Position numbers and translations under genes: made by a program. Below, piece by piece: positions 27,309 to 36,421 of a stretch of 64,000 bases of DNA. This stretch comes from Acidobacteriota bacterium (GTDB lineage Bacteria; Acidobacteriota; Terriglobia; Bryobacterales; UBA6623). Within the stretch, counting starts at the first letter, position 1. Each line of letters starts with the position of its first letter. The notes beneath the pieces were generated by a model. The model was not told the DNA's origin. It saw only the letters and a list, made by a program, of their open reading frames with translations, and made no database searches. Location of the stretch: positions 310,001-374,000 of the forward strand of contig WGMB01000003.1 in the NCBI GenBank assembly GCA_016125275.1, given 5' to 3'.

Positions 27309-27998
27309 TCAGAGCGCGTCGTCGTCGAACGGCGACGACGACGGGTCCGGGGCCTTGCGGCGGTCGAGCAAGCGGTTGACGCCGTCGGCCAGGCTCTGGA
27401 TCTCCGGGCTCTCGCTGTGGATCGAGCAACGCCGGAAGAGGTCTCCCTGGCGGGCCACGTTCACCACGTTGGCGATCTCCAGGATCGGCATGACGAACAC
27501 CCGGTCGGCGCGCCGCGCCATGAACTGCACCAGCAGAAAGGCGATGAGCGCCAGCATGACGGCCGCCCAAGCGCCGGCCCGGGCCAGCCGCTGGGCGTCC
27601 TCGTCGGCCCGGCGGAGGGCCTTGCGGTTGATGTCGGCGAGCTCGGTCAAGGCCCGCAGCACCCGGTGGCGCGCCGCCGGCTCGCCCTCCAGGGCCTGCT
27701 CGGCGTCGGTGCGAATGGCCTGCAGGAGGGGGCGTTCCTCGTCCTCGGTGACGTTCTTGTCGGCTCGCGCATAGGCGGCCAGAAAGGCCTTGGGCGCCTC
27801 GTCGTCCTCGGAGGGCGGCGTCGCCAGAGCCCCCAGCATCTGCTCGACGGCGGACAGGGATTCCACGTTCTCCTCGGCCACGTTCGCGATCGCCGGCCCC
27901 ATCCGCGAAAGCAGCGCGATCGCGCCGAACGAGGTCGCCAACTGCACCGCCAGGATGAGCAGGAACACCGTCCGGCTCTGCCGCCGTAGGGCCATCAT
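27309..27998 (-). CDS. Membrane protein with periplasmic helical domain and HAMP-like region, no output domain
   Basis: Protein of 229 residues. One membrane segment is at residues ~10-32 (FLLILAVQLATSFGAIALL). A mostly helical, acidic periplasmic stretch of about 110 residues follows, then a second segment (AGAWAAVMLALIAFLLVQFM). A HAMP-like linker (PILEIANVVNVARQGDL through SLADGVNRLLDRR) comes next, and the protein ends about 15 residues later. This is the layout of a four-helix-bundle sensor without kinase, cyclase or methyl-accepting domain. The start ATG at 27998 overlaps the TrkA stop (ATGA), so it is translationally coupled to potassium uptake. A role in sensing or modulating Trk is inferred only from this position. 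Confidence 0.7.
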   Translation of the reverse strand: MMALRRQSRTVFLLILAVQLATSFGAIALLSRMGPAIANVAEENVESLSAVEQMLGALATPPSEDDEAPKAFLAAYARADKNVTEDEERPLLQAIRTDAEQALEGEPAARHRVLRALTELADINRKALRRADEDAQRLARAGAWAAVMLALIAFLLVQFMARRADRVFVMPILEIANVVNVARQGDLFRRCSIHSESPEIQSLADGVNRLLDRRKAPDPSSSPFDDDAL

Positions 27999-28657
27999 CG
28001 CGACGCGCCCACCAGCCGCGCGATGGCGCTCTTGCGCGCCACGACGATCATGATGTCGTCGGCTTCCACTTTCTGATCCGGGGTGGGCAGATGGACGTCG
28101 GGGGCTCCGGCGCGGCGGGTGGCCACGATGGTCACCGAGAAACGCGCAGGCAACTTCAGCTCGGAGAGGGTCTTGCCCACGAACTCTTCCGGCGGCTGCA
28201 CCTCGGCGACGACCAGATCGCCGCCCAGCGGCAGCTCGCCCTTGAGCCTCTCGAAGGCGAACTGATCGGCAAAGCGGGCGCCGAACTCCTCGAGCGGGTT
28301 GATGACCTCGTGGGCGCCGACCAGCTTGAGGATGCGCCCCTGCAAGGGACTGTTGGCGCGAGCCACGATGCGGCGGCCGCCCAACTGCCGCAGCAGGGCC
28401 GTGCATAGGATGGAGGCCTCGCTCGATTCGTCGCCGATGGCGCAGACGCACAAGTCCCGATCCGCCGGACGCACCTTCGACAGATCCTCCTCGCTGGTCG
28501 CGTCCAACACGATCGCCTCGGCGGCGAACGCAGCCACCGAGTCCACCCGTTCGGGCTTGCGGTCCACGGCCAGAATCTCCACGCCGCGCGAGCTCAAGGC
28601 CTTCGCCAGGCTCATGCCGAACCGTCCCAGCCCGACGATCAAGACCTGCTTCTGCAA
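27995..28657 (-). CDS. trkA: TrkA/KtrA-type potassium uptake regulatory subunit (RCK)
   Basis: Cytoplasmic gating subunit of 220 residues for a Trk/Ktr potassium transporter. An RCK_N Rossmann domain starts with VLIVGLGRFG (G9, G11, G14), carries the acidic nucleotide-ribose contact in LAVDRKPERV, and continues to DQFAFERLKG. An RCK_C domain follows (GDLVVAEVQPPEEFVGKTLSEL to DDIMIVVA). One RCK_N/RCK_C pair of about 220 residues fits KtrA better than the double-length E. coli TrkA. The start is TTG at 28657 with a GGAGG site 5 nt away. TrkH lies 32 nt upstream, and the HAMP gene overlaps its end. Confidence 0.92.
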   Translation of the reverse strand: MQKQVLIVGLGRFGMSLAKALSSRGVEILAVDRKPERVDSVAAFAAEAIVLDATSEEDLSKVRPADRDLCVCAIGDESSEASILCTALLRQLGGRRIVARANSPLQGRILKLVGAHEVINPLEEFGARFADQFAFERLKGELPLGGDLVVAEVQPPEEFVGKTLSELKLPARFSVTIVATRRAGAPDVHLPTPDQKVEADDIMIVVARKSAIARLVGASR

Positions 28658-28689
28658 AATTCCTCCCTCCTACTCCGGCGCGCGGGCGC

Positions 28690-30729
28690 TCAGCCCACGT
28701 CGATCGGTTCGGCCGGATGCCCGGACTCCCGCACCGACTCCCGCGACGAAAGAAACGCAAACAGTGACAGCGGCCCCACCCGGCCGGCGAACATCGCGAA
28801 GACGATCACGATCTTACCCACCACGTCGAGCGCGCCGGTTCCGCCGATGGTCAACCCGACCGTCGCAAGCGCCGAGACGGCCTCGAAAGCGGCCCACTCC
28901 ATGGGCATCACCTGGGTGAGCAGCAGGGCCAGGATGATCAAGAACAAGGTGCCCAGACCCAGCGTGACGATCGCCGCCGCACGGTCGACTGTTTCCGTCG
29001 GAATCCGCCGCCCGAAGGTCGCGGCTTCCTTGCGTCCGCGGATCGCCGTCAGCACCGACAGGGCCATGACCGCCGCCGTGGTGGTCTTGATGCCGCCGGC
29101 CGTGCCGCCCGGGCTGCCGCCGATAAACATCGAGATCATCATCACCAGCAAGGTCGAGGGCTGCACGGCCTCGAGCGGGATCGAGTTGAACCCGGCCGTG
29201 CGCAGCGTCACCGACTGGAACCAGGCGTTGTGCAGACGGTCCATGGTCGATAGGTCGGCCAGGGTCCCCTGCCACTCGAAAGCGGCCACCAGCACGAAGT
29301 CCAGTACCAGCAGGATCGCCGTCACGGCCAGCGCGATCTGCACCTGAGCCCGCCGCTCCTTACCCCGCAGCACGTTGGGAACGGCCAGGGCGGCGGCGGG
29401 CGAGAGGCCGCCGAGGATGATCAGCGCCGCCACGACGTGCAGCACGCCGGGATTGGTCTGGTAGGGGATCAGGCTGTCCGTCTGGAGCGCGAAGCCGGCG
29501 TTGCAGAAGGCCGAGACCGAGGTGAACAGGCCGCGCCACACGGCCTGCGGCAGGCTGTCGCCGTCGAATCGAAACATCGTCGCCAGCAGCGCCGCGCCGA
29601 TGGCCTCGGTGGCGAAGGTGAACGTGAGCAGCCGCCGCAGCACGAATTGCAACTGGCTGCGGTCGGCCGCGCTGAGGCTCGACGCCACCGCGCGCTCCTC
29701 GCGCAGCCCCAGCCGTTTGCCCAGCGTAATGATGATGGCCGCGGAGTAGCTCATGATGCCCAGCGCGCCGAGCTGGATCAGCAGCAGGATCACCGCCTGG
29801 CCCCACAAGGTGAAGTCGTGCGGCGTATCCAGCGTGATCAGGCCCGTCACGCAGACCGCGCTGACGGCCGTGAACACCGCGTCGATCCAGTGCACTCCGC
29901 CCTGGACCGTGGTGGCCCAGGGGGCGAACAGGAGCAGCGAGCCGCCCGCGCAGAGCAGCAGAAAGGAGGTTACCAGCGGCCCGGCCGGATGCTGCTGCAG
30001 CAGCATCGCGGGGCTCTCGGCGGCGGACTTCCGCTCGTTGGAAGGGATGACGACCAGAGCGGAGGCGACCAGCAGGATGTGGCCGGCCACCGCGCCCCAC
30101 AGCCAGTAGAGCCCAGCCGAGGCGGCCGTCAGGGCCACCGCGGTCAGCGCCAACCGCTGCCGCTCCTCCAGGATCTCGGTGGCCCAGCGCAGCAGCATCC
30201 CCGCCGCGACGGCAAAGCCGGGGAGGACATGGAAGCGGTCGGCGACGCCAAAGCCCACGCTCAGCGCCACCGTCGCGGCGGCGGCCGTGAGCGTCGCCGC
30301 GCGCGCCGCCGTGCCGGCGAGCTCGCCGCGGGTGGGAATCAGCGCGCGGGTGCGCAACAGCAGCGGATCGTCGGAGTGCCAGGCCTCGAAGACGATGCCC
30401 ACCGCCAGCAGCAGCACGGCCAGGGTGAGGCTGGGGCTGTCAGCCAAAGCCGGCGCGAGCGAGAGCGCCACGCCGACCACCCCGACCGTCAACAGCCCTT
30501 GGTCCCAGGTGCGGTCGGCCCGCGTGGTCAGGCCGCCGAGGGTGACGGCCGCGCAGGCCGCCAGCAGTGACCAGGGCTGCGGGAACCAGCCGGTCTGCTC
30601 CAAGGCGCCGATCGAATCGCCGAAGGCGTAGGCGTAAGGCCCCAGCGCCGCCGTCGTCCCGGCCAGCGCCGCGATCGCGGGCCCCGGGTGCATCAGCGTG
30701 CGCCTGGACGGATTCACGTGGGTCGCCAT
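28690..30729 (-). CDS. trkH: TrkH/KtrB-type potassium transporter with long N-terminal membrane extension
   Basis: Membrane subunit of 679 residues. All four pore loops of the SKT superfamily are present, each with its filter glycine: SAVCVTGLITLDT, SAFCNAGFALQTD, LRTAGFNSIPLEA and SALATVGLTIGGTG. The GGSPGGTAGGIKTTT segment before the third membrane-pore repeat is also conserved. KtrB/TrkH proteins are usually 440-490 residues. Here about 230 extra N-terminal residues form six or more predicted membrane segments (ALLAACAAVTLGG, LTVGVVGVALSLAPAL, LTLAVLLLAVGIVFEAW and others). TAAGAT at 30756-30751 (minus), 21 nt before the ATG, is the likely -10 box. First gene of the Trk operon. Confidence 0.92.
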   Translation of the reverse strand: MATHVNPSRRTLMHPGPAIAALAGTTAALGPYAYAFGDSIGALEQTGWFPQPWSLLAACAAVTLGGLTTRADRTWDQGLLTVGVVGVALSLAPALADSPSLTLAVLLLAVGIVFEAWHSDDPLLLRTRALIPTRGELAGTAARAATLTAAAATVALSVGFGVADRFHVLPGFAVAAGMLLRWATEILEERQRLALTAVALTAASAGLYWLWGAVAGHILLVASALVVIPSNERKSAAESPAMLLQQHPAGPLVTSFLLLCAGGSLLLFAPWATTVQGGVHWIDAVFTAVSAVCVTGLITLDTPHDFTLWGQAVILLLIQLGALGIMSYSAAIIITLGKRLGLREERAVASSLSAADRSQLQFVLRRLLTFTFATEAIGAALLATMFRFDGDSLPQAVWRGLFTSVSAFCNAGFALQTDSLIPYQTNPGVLHVVAALIILGGLSPAAALAVPNVLRGKERRAQVQIALAVTAILLVLDFVLVAAFEWQGTLADLSTMDRLHNAWFQSVTLRTAGFNSIPLEAVQPSTLLVMMISMFIGGSPGGTAGGIKTTTAAVMALSVLTAIRGRKEAATFGRRIPTETVDRAAAIVTLGLGTLFLIILALLLTQVMPMEWAAFEAVSALATVGLTIGGTGALDVVGKIVIVFAMFAGRVGPLSLFAFLSSRESVRESGHPAEPIDVG

Positions 30730-30830
30730 CAGTCGCTACCCCGAACCGCCATCTTACCCCGGCGCGCCCGGCGTCGGCGCCGCCCGCCGGCCTGACCCGC
30801 CGCGGTCTGGCTCCCGCTCGGGCGCCGTGC

Positions 30831-30836
30831 TAAGCT
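30831..30836 (+). promoter_or_regulatory. -10 box of the PhoD-like gene
   Basis: TAAGCT lies only 9 nt before the ATG at 30846, implying an almost leaderless transcript. No clear -35 box was found 17 nt upstream (TGGCTC at best). Confidence 0.4.
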
Positions 30837-30845
30837 ACCCGCGCC

Positions 30846-32423
30846 ATGCCGACTCGTCGCGAATTTCTTGCCTCCGCCGCCCTCGTTCCGGCCGCGCTCG
30901 CCTCGGCTCCGTCGGCCCAGGCGGATTCCTGGCAGCCCGGCTCGGTGGAGCATCTGCTGCCGACCGCGTCCCACGACCGCATCCTGCTCAAGGCCTCGTT
31001 TCGCGACGCTCACCCCAAGCCTCCGCAGTTGCGCGTGGGGAAACGCACCGTCGACGGCGCGCGCACGGACACCGCCGGCCGCTTCTGGCGCTTCGACGCA
31101 GCGGGGCTGGCGCCGGGCGAGCCGCACCGGCTCGAGCTCGTCGACGCCCGCGGGCGTTCGCTTTGCGATCCCTGGACGCTGAAGACCTTCCCCGCCCCTT
31201 CGGCCGAGCCGCAGAGCTTTCGCCTGCTGGTGTACACCTGCGCCGGCGGCGACGAGCGCGTGATGAACGCGCGCGGCAAGCACAACTTTCTGCCCATCGC
31301 GTTGCGCCGCCGCTTCTTCGAGCGGGCGCTCGCGCTGCAGCCGGACGCCGTCATCTCCAACGGCGATCACACCTACTGGGACCTGCACCAGACCGGCTCG
31401 CCGAACTTCGCCGAGGACGTGATCGCCTCGGTCGGCCGTTTCGACCGCAAGCTGCCCGTGCTGGGAACCGAGAATGAGCTGGTCCACCAGAGGGTCTGCG
31501 AGCACCAGATCCGCAGCCTGTACGGCAATCTGTTCCGGTCCGTGCCGACCTTCTTCATCCAGGACGACCACGACTACTTCGAGAACGACGACGCCAACGA
31601 CCGAATGGTCACGTTTCCGCCCGACCACTTCATGCTGCAGCTCGGCCGGGCTTCGCGCCGCCTGTACTTCCCCGAGTTCCTGCCCGACGCCAACCGTCCG
31701 GCGGGCCTGCCCGGGGCCTCGGCGGTGGACCGCTCCCCGGGCGTGGGAGAGGCCTACGGGACCATCCGCTGCGGCCGGCTCGCCGAAGTGCTGCTCTACG
31801 ACTGCCGGCGCTACCTGACGCTTGCCGGCCCCAACGCCGTGATCGTGGCGCGCGAGGCCGAAGACTGGCTGATGGGCCGCATGGCCGACCGGGAGGTGCG
31901 CCACGTCGTACACGCCCCCTCCATGCCGCCGGTTTGGAGCGCCGGCAAGTGGGGCGACTGGTACCCGGACTTCCTCGACGACCAGGGCGTGCTGGGAACC
32001 AAGAAGCCCAAGCCCTACTACCAGGCCGGCTGGCTCGCGCAGCACGACCGTATCTTCCAGGCCGCCTCGGCCATGCCCGACCGCACGCCGCTGATCGTCA
32101 GCGGGGACATGCACGCCATCGGCGAGTGCGCGGTGCAGCAGTCCGGGGCGCTCGACCTGTCGAAAAATCCCGTCCACGTCGCGCTGCCCGGCCCCATCTC
32201 CACCCTCAACGGCTGGCCTTCGGGAGGCCGCCGCACGCCGCCGCTGCCGGCTGAGCACGTCCGCATCGACGCCTCGATTCCGGCGCTCGAGGAGAACGGC
32301 TTTCTGCTGGCGGACTTCACCCCGGCGTCCATCCGGCTCAGCTTCTACCGCTGGAACCCTTCCCTGCCCGAAACGGCCATCGACAACCTGATGCCCTTCC
32401 AGGAGGTCGAGCTGAAGCGTTAG
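30846..32423 (+). CDS. Tat-exported PhoD-like metallophosphatase
   Basis: Predicted exported metallophosphoesterase of 525 residues. A twin-arginine signal (RREFLASAALVPAALAS) is followed by a beta-rich N-terminal domain of about 110 residues, as in PhoD-family enzymes. Metal-binding motifs follow: NGDHTYWD at 172-179, QDDHDYF at 239-245 and SGDMH at 419-423. Together they give the Asp/His set of calcineurin-like phosphatases. PhoD enzymes act on phosphodiesters and phosphomonoesters outside the cell. The exact substrate is not known. It is divergent from the Trk operon, and the PspC gene follows 38 nt after it. Confidence 0.85.
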   Translation: MPTRREFLASAALVPAALASAPSAQADSWQPGSVEHLLPTASHDRILLKASFRDAHPKPPQLRVGKRTVDGARTDTAGRFWRFDAAGLAPGEPHRLELVDARGRSLCDPWTLKTFPAPSAEPQSFRLLVYTCAGGDERVMNARGKHNFLPIALRRRFFERALALQPDAVISNGDHTYWDLHQTGSPNFAEDVIASVGRFDRKLPVLGTENELVHQRVCEHQIRSLYGNLFRSVPTFFIQDDHDYFENDDANDRMVTFPPDHFMLQLGRASRRLYFPEFLPDANRPAGLPGASAVDRSPGVGEAYGTIRCGRLAEVLLYDCRRYLTLAGPNAVIVAREAEDWLMGRMADREVRHVVHAPSMPPVWSAGKWGDWYPDFLDDQGVLGTKKPKPYYQAGWLAQHDRIFQAASAMPDRTPLIVSGDMHAIGECAVQQSGALDLSKNPVHVALPGPISTLNGWPSGGRRTPPLPAEHVRIDASIPALEENGFLLADFTPASIRLSFYRWNPSLPETAIDNLMPFQEVELKR

Positions 32424-32461
32424 CAAACATCGGCCCGGTCGATCTCGTATCTCCCCATGAG

Positions 32462-32680
32462 ATGCCTTGGAGAGGAGCTCCCTTCCGCCGTTCCCGCCGT
32501 CGCCGCCTGCTGGGCGGCGTCTGCGGCGGATTGGCTGAGGCTTGGGGGCTGCCGCCGCTGCTGGTGAGGGTCCTGTATGTGGTCGTTTCGCTGGCGCTGA
32601 TCTTCGTGCCCGGCTGGCTGGTCTACCTCATTCTGTGGGCGGTCATCCCCCTGGAATCGGAGACTCTTGGGCGCGCCTAG
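32462..32680 (+). CDS. PspC-domain membrane protein, 72 residues
   Basis: Small inner-membrane protein with the full PspC domain. It has a basic start (RRSRRRRLLGGVCGGLAEAWGL), the GVCGG/LAE core, and a hydrophobic segment (VLYVVVSLALIFVPGWLVYLILWAVIP). PspC proteins take part in the phage-shock or envelope-stress response, but no other psp genes are nearby and stand-alone PspC proteins are common. The start ATG at 32462 follows the PhoD-like stop by 38 nt. Confidence 0.9.
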   Translation: MPWRGAPFRRSRRRRLLGGVCGGLAEAWGLPPLLVRVLYVVVSLALIFVPGWLVYLILWAVIPLESETLGRA

Positions 32681-32754
32681 CCTCTGTCCCGGCGCATCTG
32701 GAGCCGTCAGGCGCTCTTCTGAGAACGTCTTTTTCATCCCCCACAATCGTGCCG

Positions 32755-32772
32755 GTCCGTGCGGTAACGGAC
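32755..32772 (+). promoter_or_regulatory. Leader hairpin before the TPR gene
   Basis: GTCCGT (32755-32760) and ACGGAC (32767-32772) form a perfect 6-bp stem with a GCGGTA loop in the 149-nt gap before the TPR gene. A weak promoter (CTGAGA at 32719-32724, 17 nt, CACAAT at 32742-32747) lies just upstream, so the hairpin would be near the 5' end of the mRNA. Confidence 0.35.
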
Positions 32773-32829
32773 ATCCCCCCGGTCCCGCCTTCCGTGCCAA
32801 TTAGGCTCCGCGTCCATAGGGAGGGTGCG

Positions 32830-33957
32830 ATGACCCGATTGGTTTCTTGGGCGACCGTAGCGTTCGCCTCGCTCGTCGCCGGTCCGGGATTGGCTCTGCT
32901 CGAGGCTCAGGAAGAGGAATATGCCAACGACGCGCCGCGGCCGGTACTGACCGCTCCGGTCGCGACCGTCCGCGGCCGCGTGGTGTTGCCCAACGGGGCG
33001 CCGCCGCCGGACCAAGCGCGGGTGGAACTGCGCTGCGCCGACCGATTGGTGGGCGAAACCTACTCGGACTCCCAGGGCCGTTTTCGCATCGACACCGACG
33101 GCGGCTCGAACTTCGTCTCGGCCGCCTCGACGAGCGAGCAGAGCAACACCAACCGGGCCGCGGCGCTGCAGGAAGCGGCCCTGGCCGATCGGTACCACTC
33201 TTGCGAGATCCTGCTGGCCCTGCACGGGACCCACGGGCTGCGCGCGCCGATCAGCGACAACATCGACAGCTTCGGGCTCGACGTCGGCGACTTGGTCGTC
33301 GGGGCCGGCATGGACATCGGGGCCTGGATCAGCTCGACCTCGTACGCGGCCCCCCGAAAGGCCCGCGCGGCCTTCGTGAAGGGTTCGGCGGACCTGCGGC
33401 GGCAACGGCTGGAGCCCGCCGAGCGCCGTCTGCGCGAAGCCGTCGGACTGTATCCGGCCTACGCCGCAGCCTGGTACGCGCTGGGCATGGTGCAATCGGC
33501 CCGCTCGGCCTTCCCGGACGCCTGCGCCTCTTTCGAACAGGCGATCGCCGCCGATGCGGGCTACGCTCCGCCGTACTCGCCGCTGATTCGCGGGCGCGCG
33601 GAGCTTGGCGAATGGAAGGAAGTCGAGCGGCTGGCGGAGCGGATGCAGAGCATCACGCCGGGCGCCGAGCCCCTGTTCTTCCGTTCGTTGGCGCTGTGGC
33701 GCCAGGGTCTGGCCGAGGAGGCGTCCAAGGCCATCAGCGTCGCCCGCAAGGCGCCGCCATCCGGCCACAAGCCCGTGATCTGGCTGCTCAGCGCGGAGGT
33801 GCACATCGCCTCGCAGCGCTGGCCCGAAGCCGCCCAGGACTACCGAGAGTTCCTGGCCATGGAGCCCAATTCGCCGGCCCGGGGCGAGATCGAGAAGGCT
33901 CTGGACGCCTGGGAGAGCGGCGGCCTGCTCAAGCCCTCCCCGGCCGGCCAGGACTGA
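32830..33957 (+). CDS. Exported carboxypeptidase-regulatory / TPR protein
   Basis: Protein of 375 residues starting at an ATG with GGAGG about 6 nt upstream. A signal peptide (LVSWATVAFASLVAGPGLALLEA) is followed by a carboxypeptidase-regulatory-like domain (TVRGRVVLPNGAPPP to GETYSDSQGRFRIDTDG). From about residue 175 there are tetratricopeptide repeats (AAWYALGMVQSARSAFPDACASF and the next units). This pairing is widespread in Acidobacteriota and probably has a structural or protein-binding role outside the cytoplasm. No enzymatic motif is seen. It ends 9 nt from the convergent esterase gene. Confidence 0.8.
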   Translation: MTRLVSWATVAFASLVAGPGLALLEAQEEEYANDAPRPVLTAPVATVRGRVVLPNGAPPPDQARVELRCADRLVGETYSDSQGRFRIDTDGGSNFVSAASTSEQSNTNRAAALQEAALADRYHSCEILLALHGTHGLRAPISDNIDSFGLDVGDLVVGAGMDIGAWISSTSYAAPRKARAAFVKGSADLRRQRLEPAERRLREAVGLYPAYAAAWYALGMVQSARSAFPDACASFEQAIAADAGYAPPYSPLIRGRAELGEWKEVERLAERMQSITPGAEPLFFRSLALWRQGLAEEASKAISVARKAPPSGHKPVIWLLSAEVHIASQRWPEAAQDYREFLAMEPNSPARGEIEKALDAWESGGLLKPSPAGQD

Positions 33958-33966
33958 CGGCGCGGC

Positions 33967-34950
<984 letters not shown>

Positions 34951-35010
34951 CGGGTCACCTCGGGACAAACGTCATAGAGGGTAGCAGGGCGGGGCTTCCG
35001 ACGGGTCCGC

Positions 35011-35016
35011 TACAAT
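35011..35016 (+). promoter_or_regulatory. -10 box of the sulfatase gene
   Basis: TACAAT lies 7 nt before the ATG at 35024, so the mRNA would be leaderless. A -35 box at the usual distance is not recognisable. Confidence 0.4.
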
Positions 35017-35023
35017 CCTCCCG

Positions 35024-36400
35024 ATGCCGTTGTTTCGCTCGCTGGCGTTCGCCTGGATCGCGATCGCCGCGCAGGCCCTGGCCGCGCCGCCGAACCTGGT
35101 GGTCTTCCTCTCGGACGACCATTCGATGCTCGATTCCACGCCGTACGGCTCCACGGCCGTGCGGACGCCGAACATGCAAAGGGTCGCCGATGACGGCCTG
35201 CGGTTCACGCACGCCTTCGTCGCCGCGCCGGCCTGCGCCCCCAGCCGAGCCTCGCTGCTGACCGGCCTCTACCCCGCCCGGCACTTGGCCGAGGACAACC
35301 ACGCCCAGCCTCGCGACGACGTGCGCAAGCTGCCGGCGTACCTGCATGACTTGGGCTACCAGGTCGTGGCCTTCGGCAAGGTGTCGCACTACCGCCAGAC
35401 CGGGCTGTACGGCTTTGACCACTTCGACTACGACAGCTTCCACGACCACCGCGGCATCCAGGCGGCGCTGGACTACCTCGACGCCTGGAAGCAGGACAAG
35501 CCGCTGTGCCTGTTCGTGGGGACCAACTGGCCGCACACGCCCTGGCCGGAGAAATCGACCTACGATCCGGCCGAAGTCTCGCTCGAAGCCAAGTTTGTGG
35601 ACACGCCCGAGACGCGCGACGCCGTGGCGCAGTACTACCAGGCGATCAACAACATGGACGACGACCTGGGCCGCATCTACGACGGCGCCCGGCGCAAGTT
35701 CGGCGACGACTTGATCTTTCTGCAGACGAGCGACCACGGGGCGCAACTGCCGTTCTCGAAGTGGAACCTCTACGACGGCGGCATAAGGGTTCCGATGCTG
35801 GCCGTCTGGCCCGGCGTCATCCGGCCCGGCAGCAGCACCTCCGCCATGGTGCAGTGGATCGACATCCTGCCCACGCTGGTGGAGTTGGCCGGCGGCAGAG
35901 CCCCGGACGAGAACATCGACGGACGCTCGTTCGCCCCCGTGCTGCGGGGAGAGCGGGACGAGCACCGCGACCGGATCTTCACCACCCACAGCGGCGACCG
36001 GCAGTTCAACGTGTATCCGATCCGCTCGATCCGCACCCGCGACTGGAAGTACATCCGCAACCTGCATCCGGAATTCCAGTACGCCAGCCACATCAACCGC
36101 CACGCCCCGGCGCCGAGCCTGATCTACTGGCGCAGTTGGGAAAAGGCCGCCCAGACCGACCCGGCCGCCCGCACCATCGTGCACAACTACCGCGAGCGGC
36201 CCCGCGAGGAGCTCTACGACCTGCGCAACGATCCGCACGAGCTCCACAACCTGGCGGGCGAGCCGGCGCACCGTCAGCGGCTCGACGAGATGGCTCTCGA
36301 GCTCGATCGCTGGATGCAGCGCAACCAGGATTCGCAGCGCGTGTTCTCCCAACCGCTCCTGCTGGGCGACGAGCCCACTTTGCTGCCGCCCAAACCCTAG
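35024..36400 (+). CDS. Secreted sulfatase
   Basis: Type I sulfatase of 458 residues with a short signal peptide (LFRSLAFAWIAIAAQALA). The metal site opens with VVFLSDDHSMLD. The formylglycine-forming signature is C71-A-P-S-R75 (CxPxR) followed by ASLLTGLYPARH. FLQTSDHGAQLPFSKW gives the later Asp/His pair. An anaerobic or aerobic maturase would be needed to convert Cys71 and is not in the window. The C terminus (LYDLRNDPHELHNLAGEP) is the usual sulfatase ending. The next gene starts 21 nt downstream on the same strand. With the nearby GH29 it points to sulfated, fucose-containing glycans such as fucoidan, by inference. Confidence 0.92.
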   Translation: MPLFRSLAFAWIAIAAQALAAPPNLVVFLSDDHSMLDSTPYGSTAVRTPNMQRVADDGLRFTHAFVAAPACAPSRASLLTGLYPARHLAEDNHAQPRDDVRKLPAYLHDLGYQVVAFGKVSHYRQTGLYGFDHFDYDSFHDHRGIQAALDYLDAWKQDKPLCLFVGTNWPHTPWPEKSTYDPAEVSLEAKFVDTPETRDAVAQYYQAINNMDDDLGRIYDGARRKFGDDLIFLQTSDHGAQLPFSKWNLYDGGIRVPMLAVWPGVIRPGSSTSAMVQWIDILPTLVELAGGRAPDENIDGRSFAPVLRGERDEHRDRIFTTHSGDRQFNVYPIRSIRTRDWKYIRNLHPEFQYASHINRHAPAPSLIYWRSWEKAAQTDPAARTIVHNYRERPREELYDLRNDPHELHNLAGEPAHRQRLDEMALELDRWMQRNQDSQRVFSQPLLLGDEPTLLPPKP

Positions 36401-36421
36401 CGGGCGGCCACGACCCGAGAC

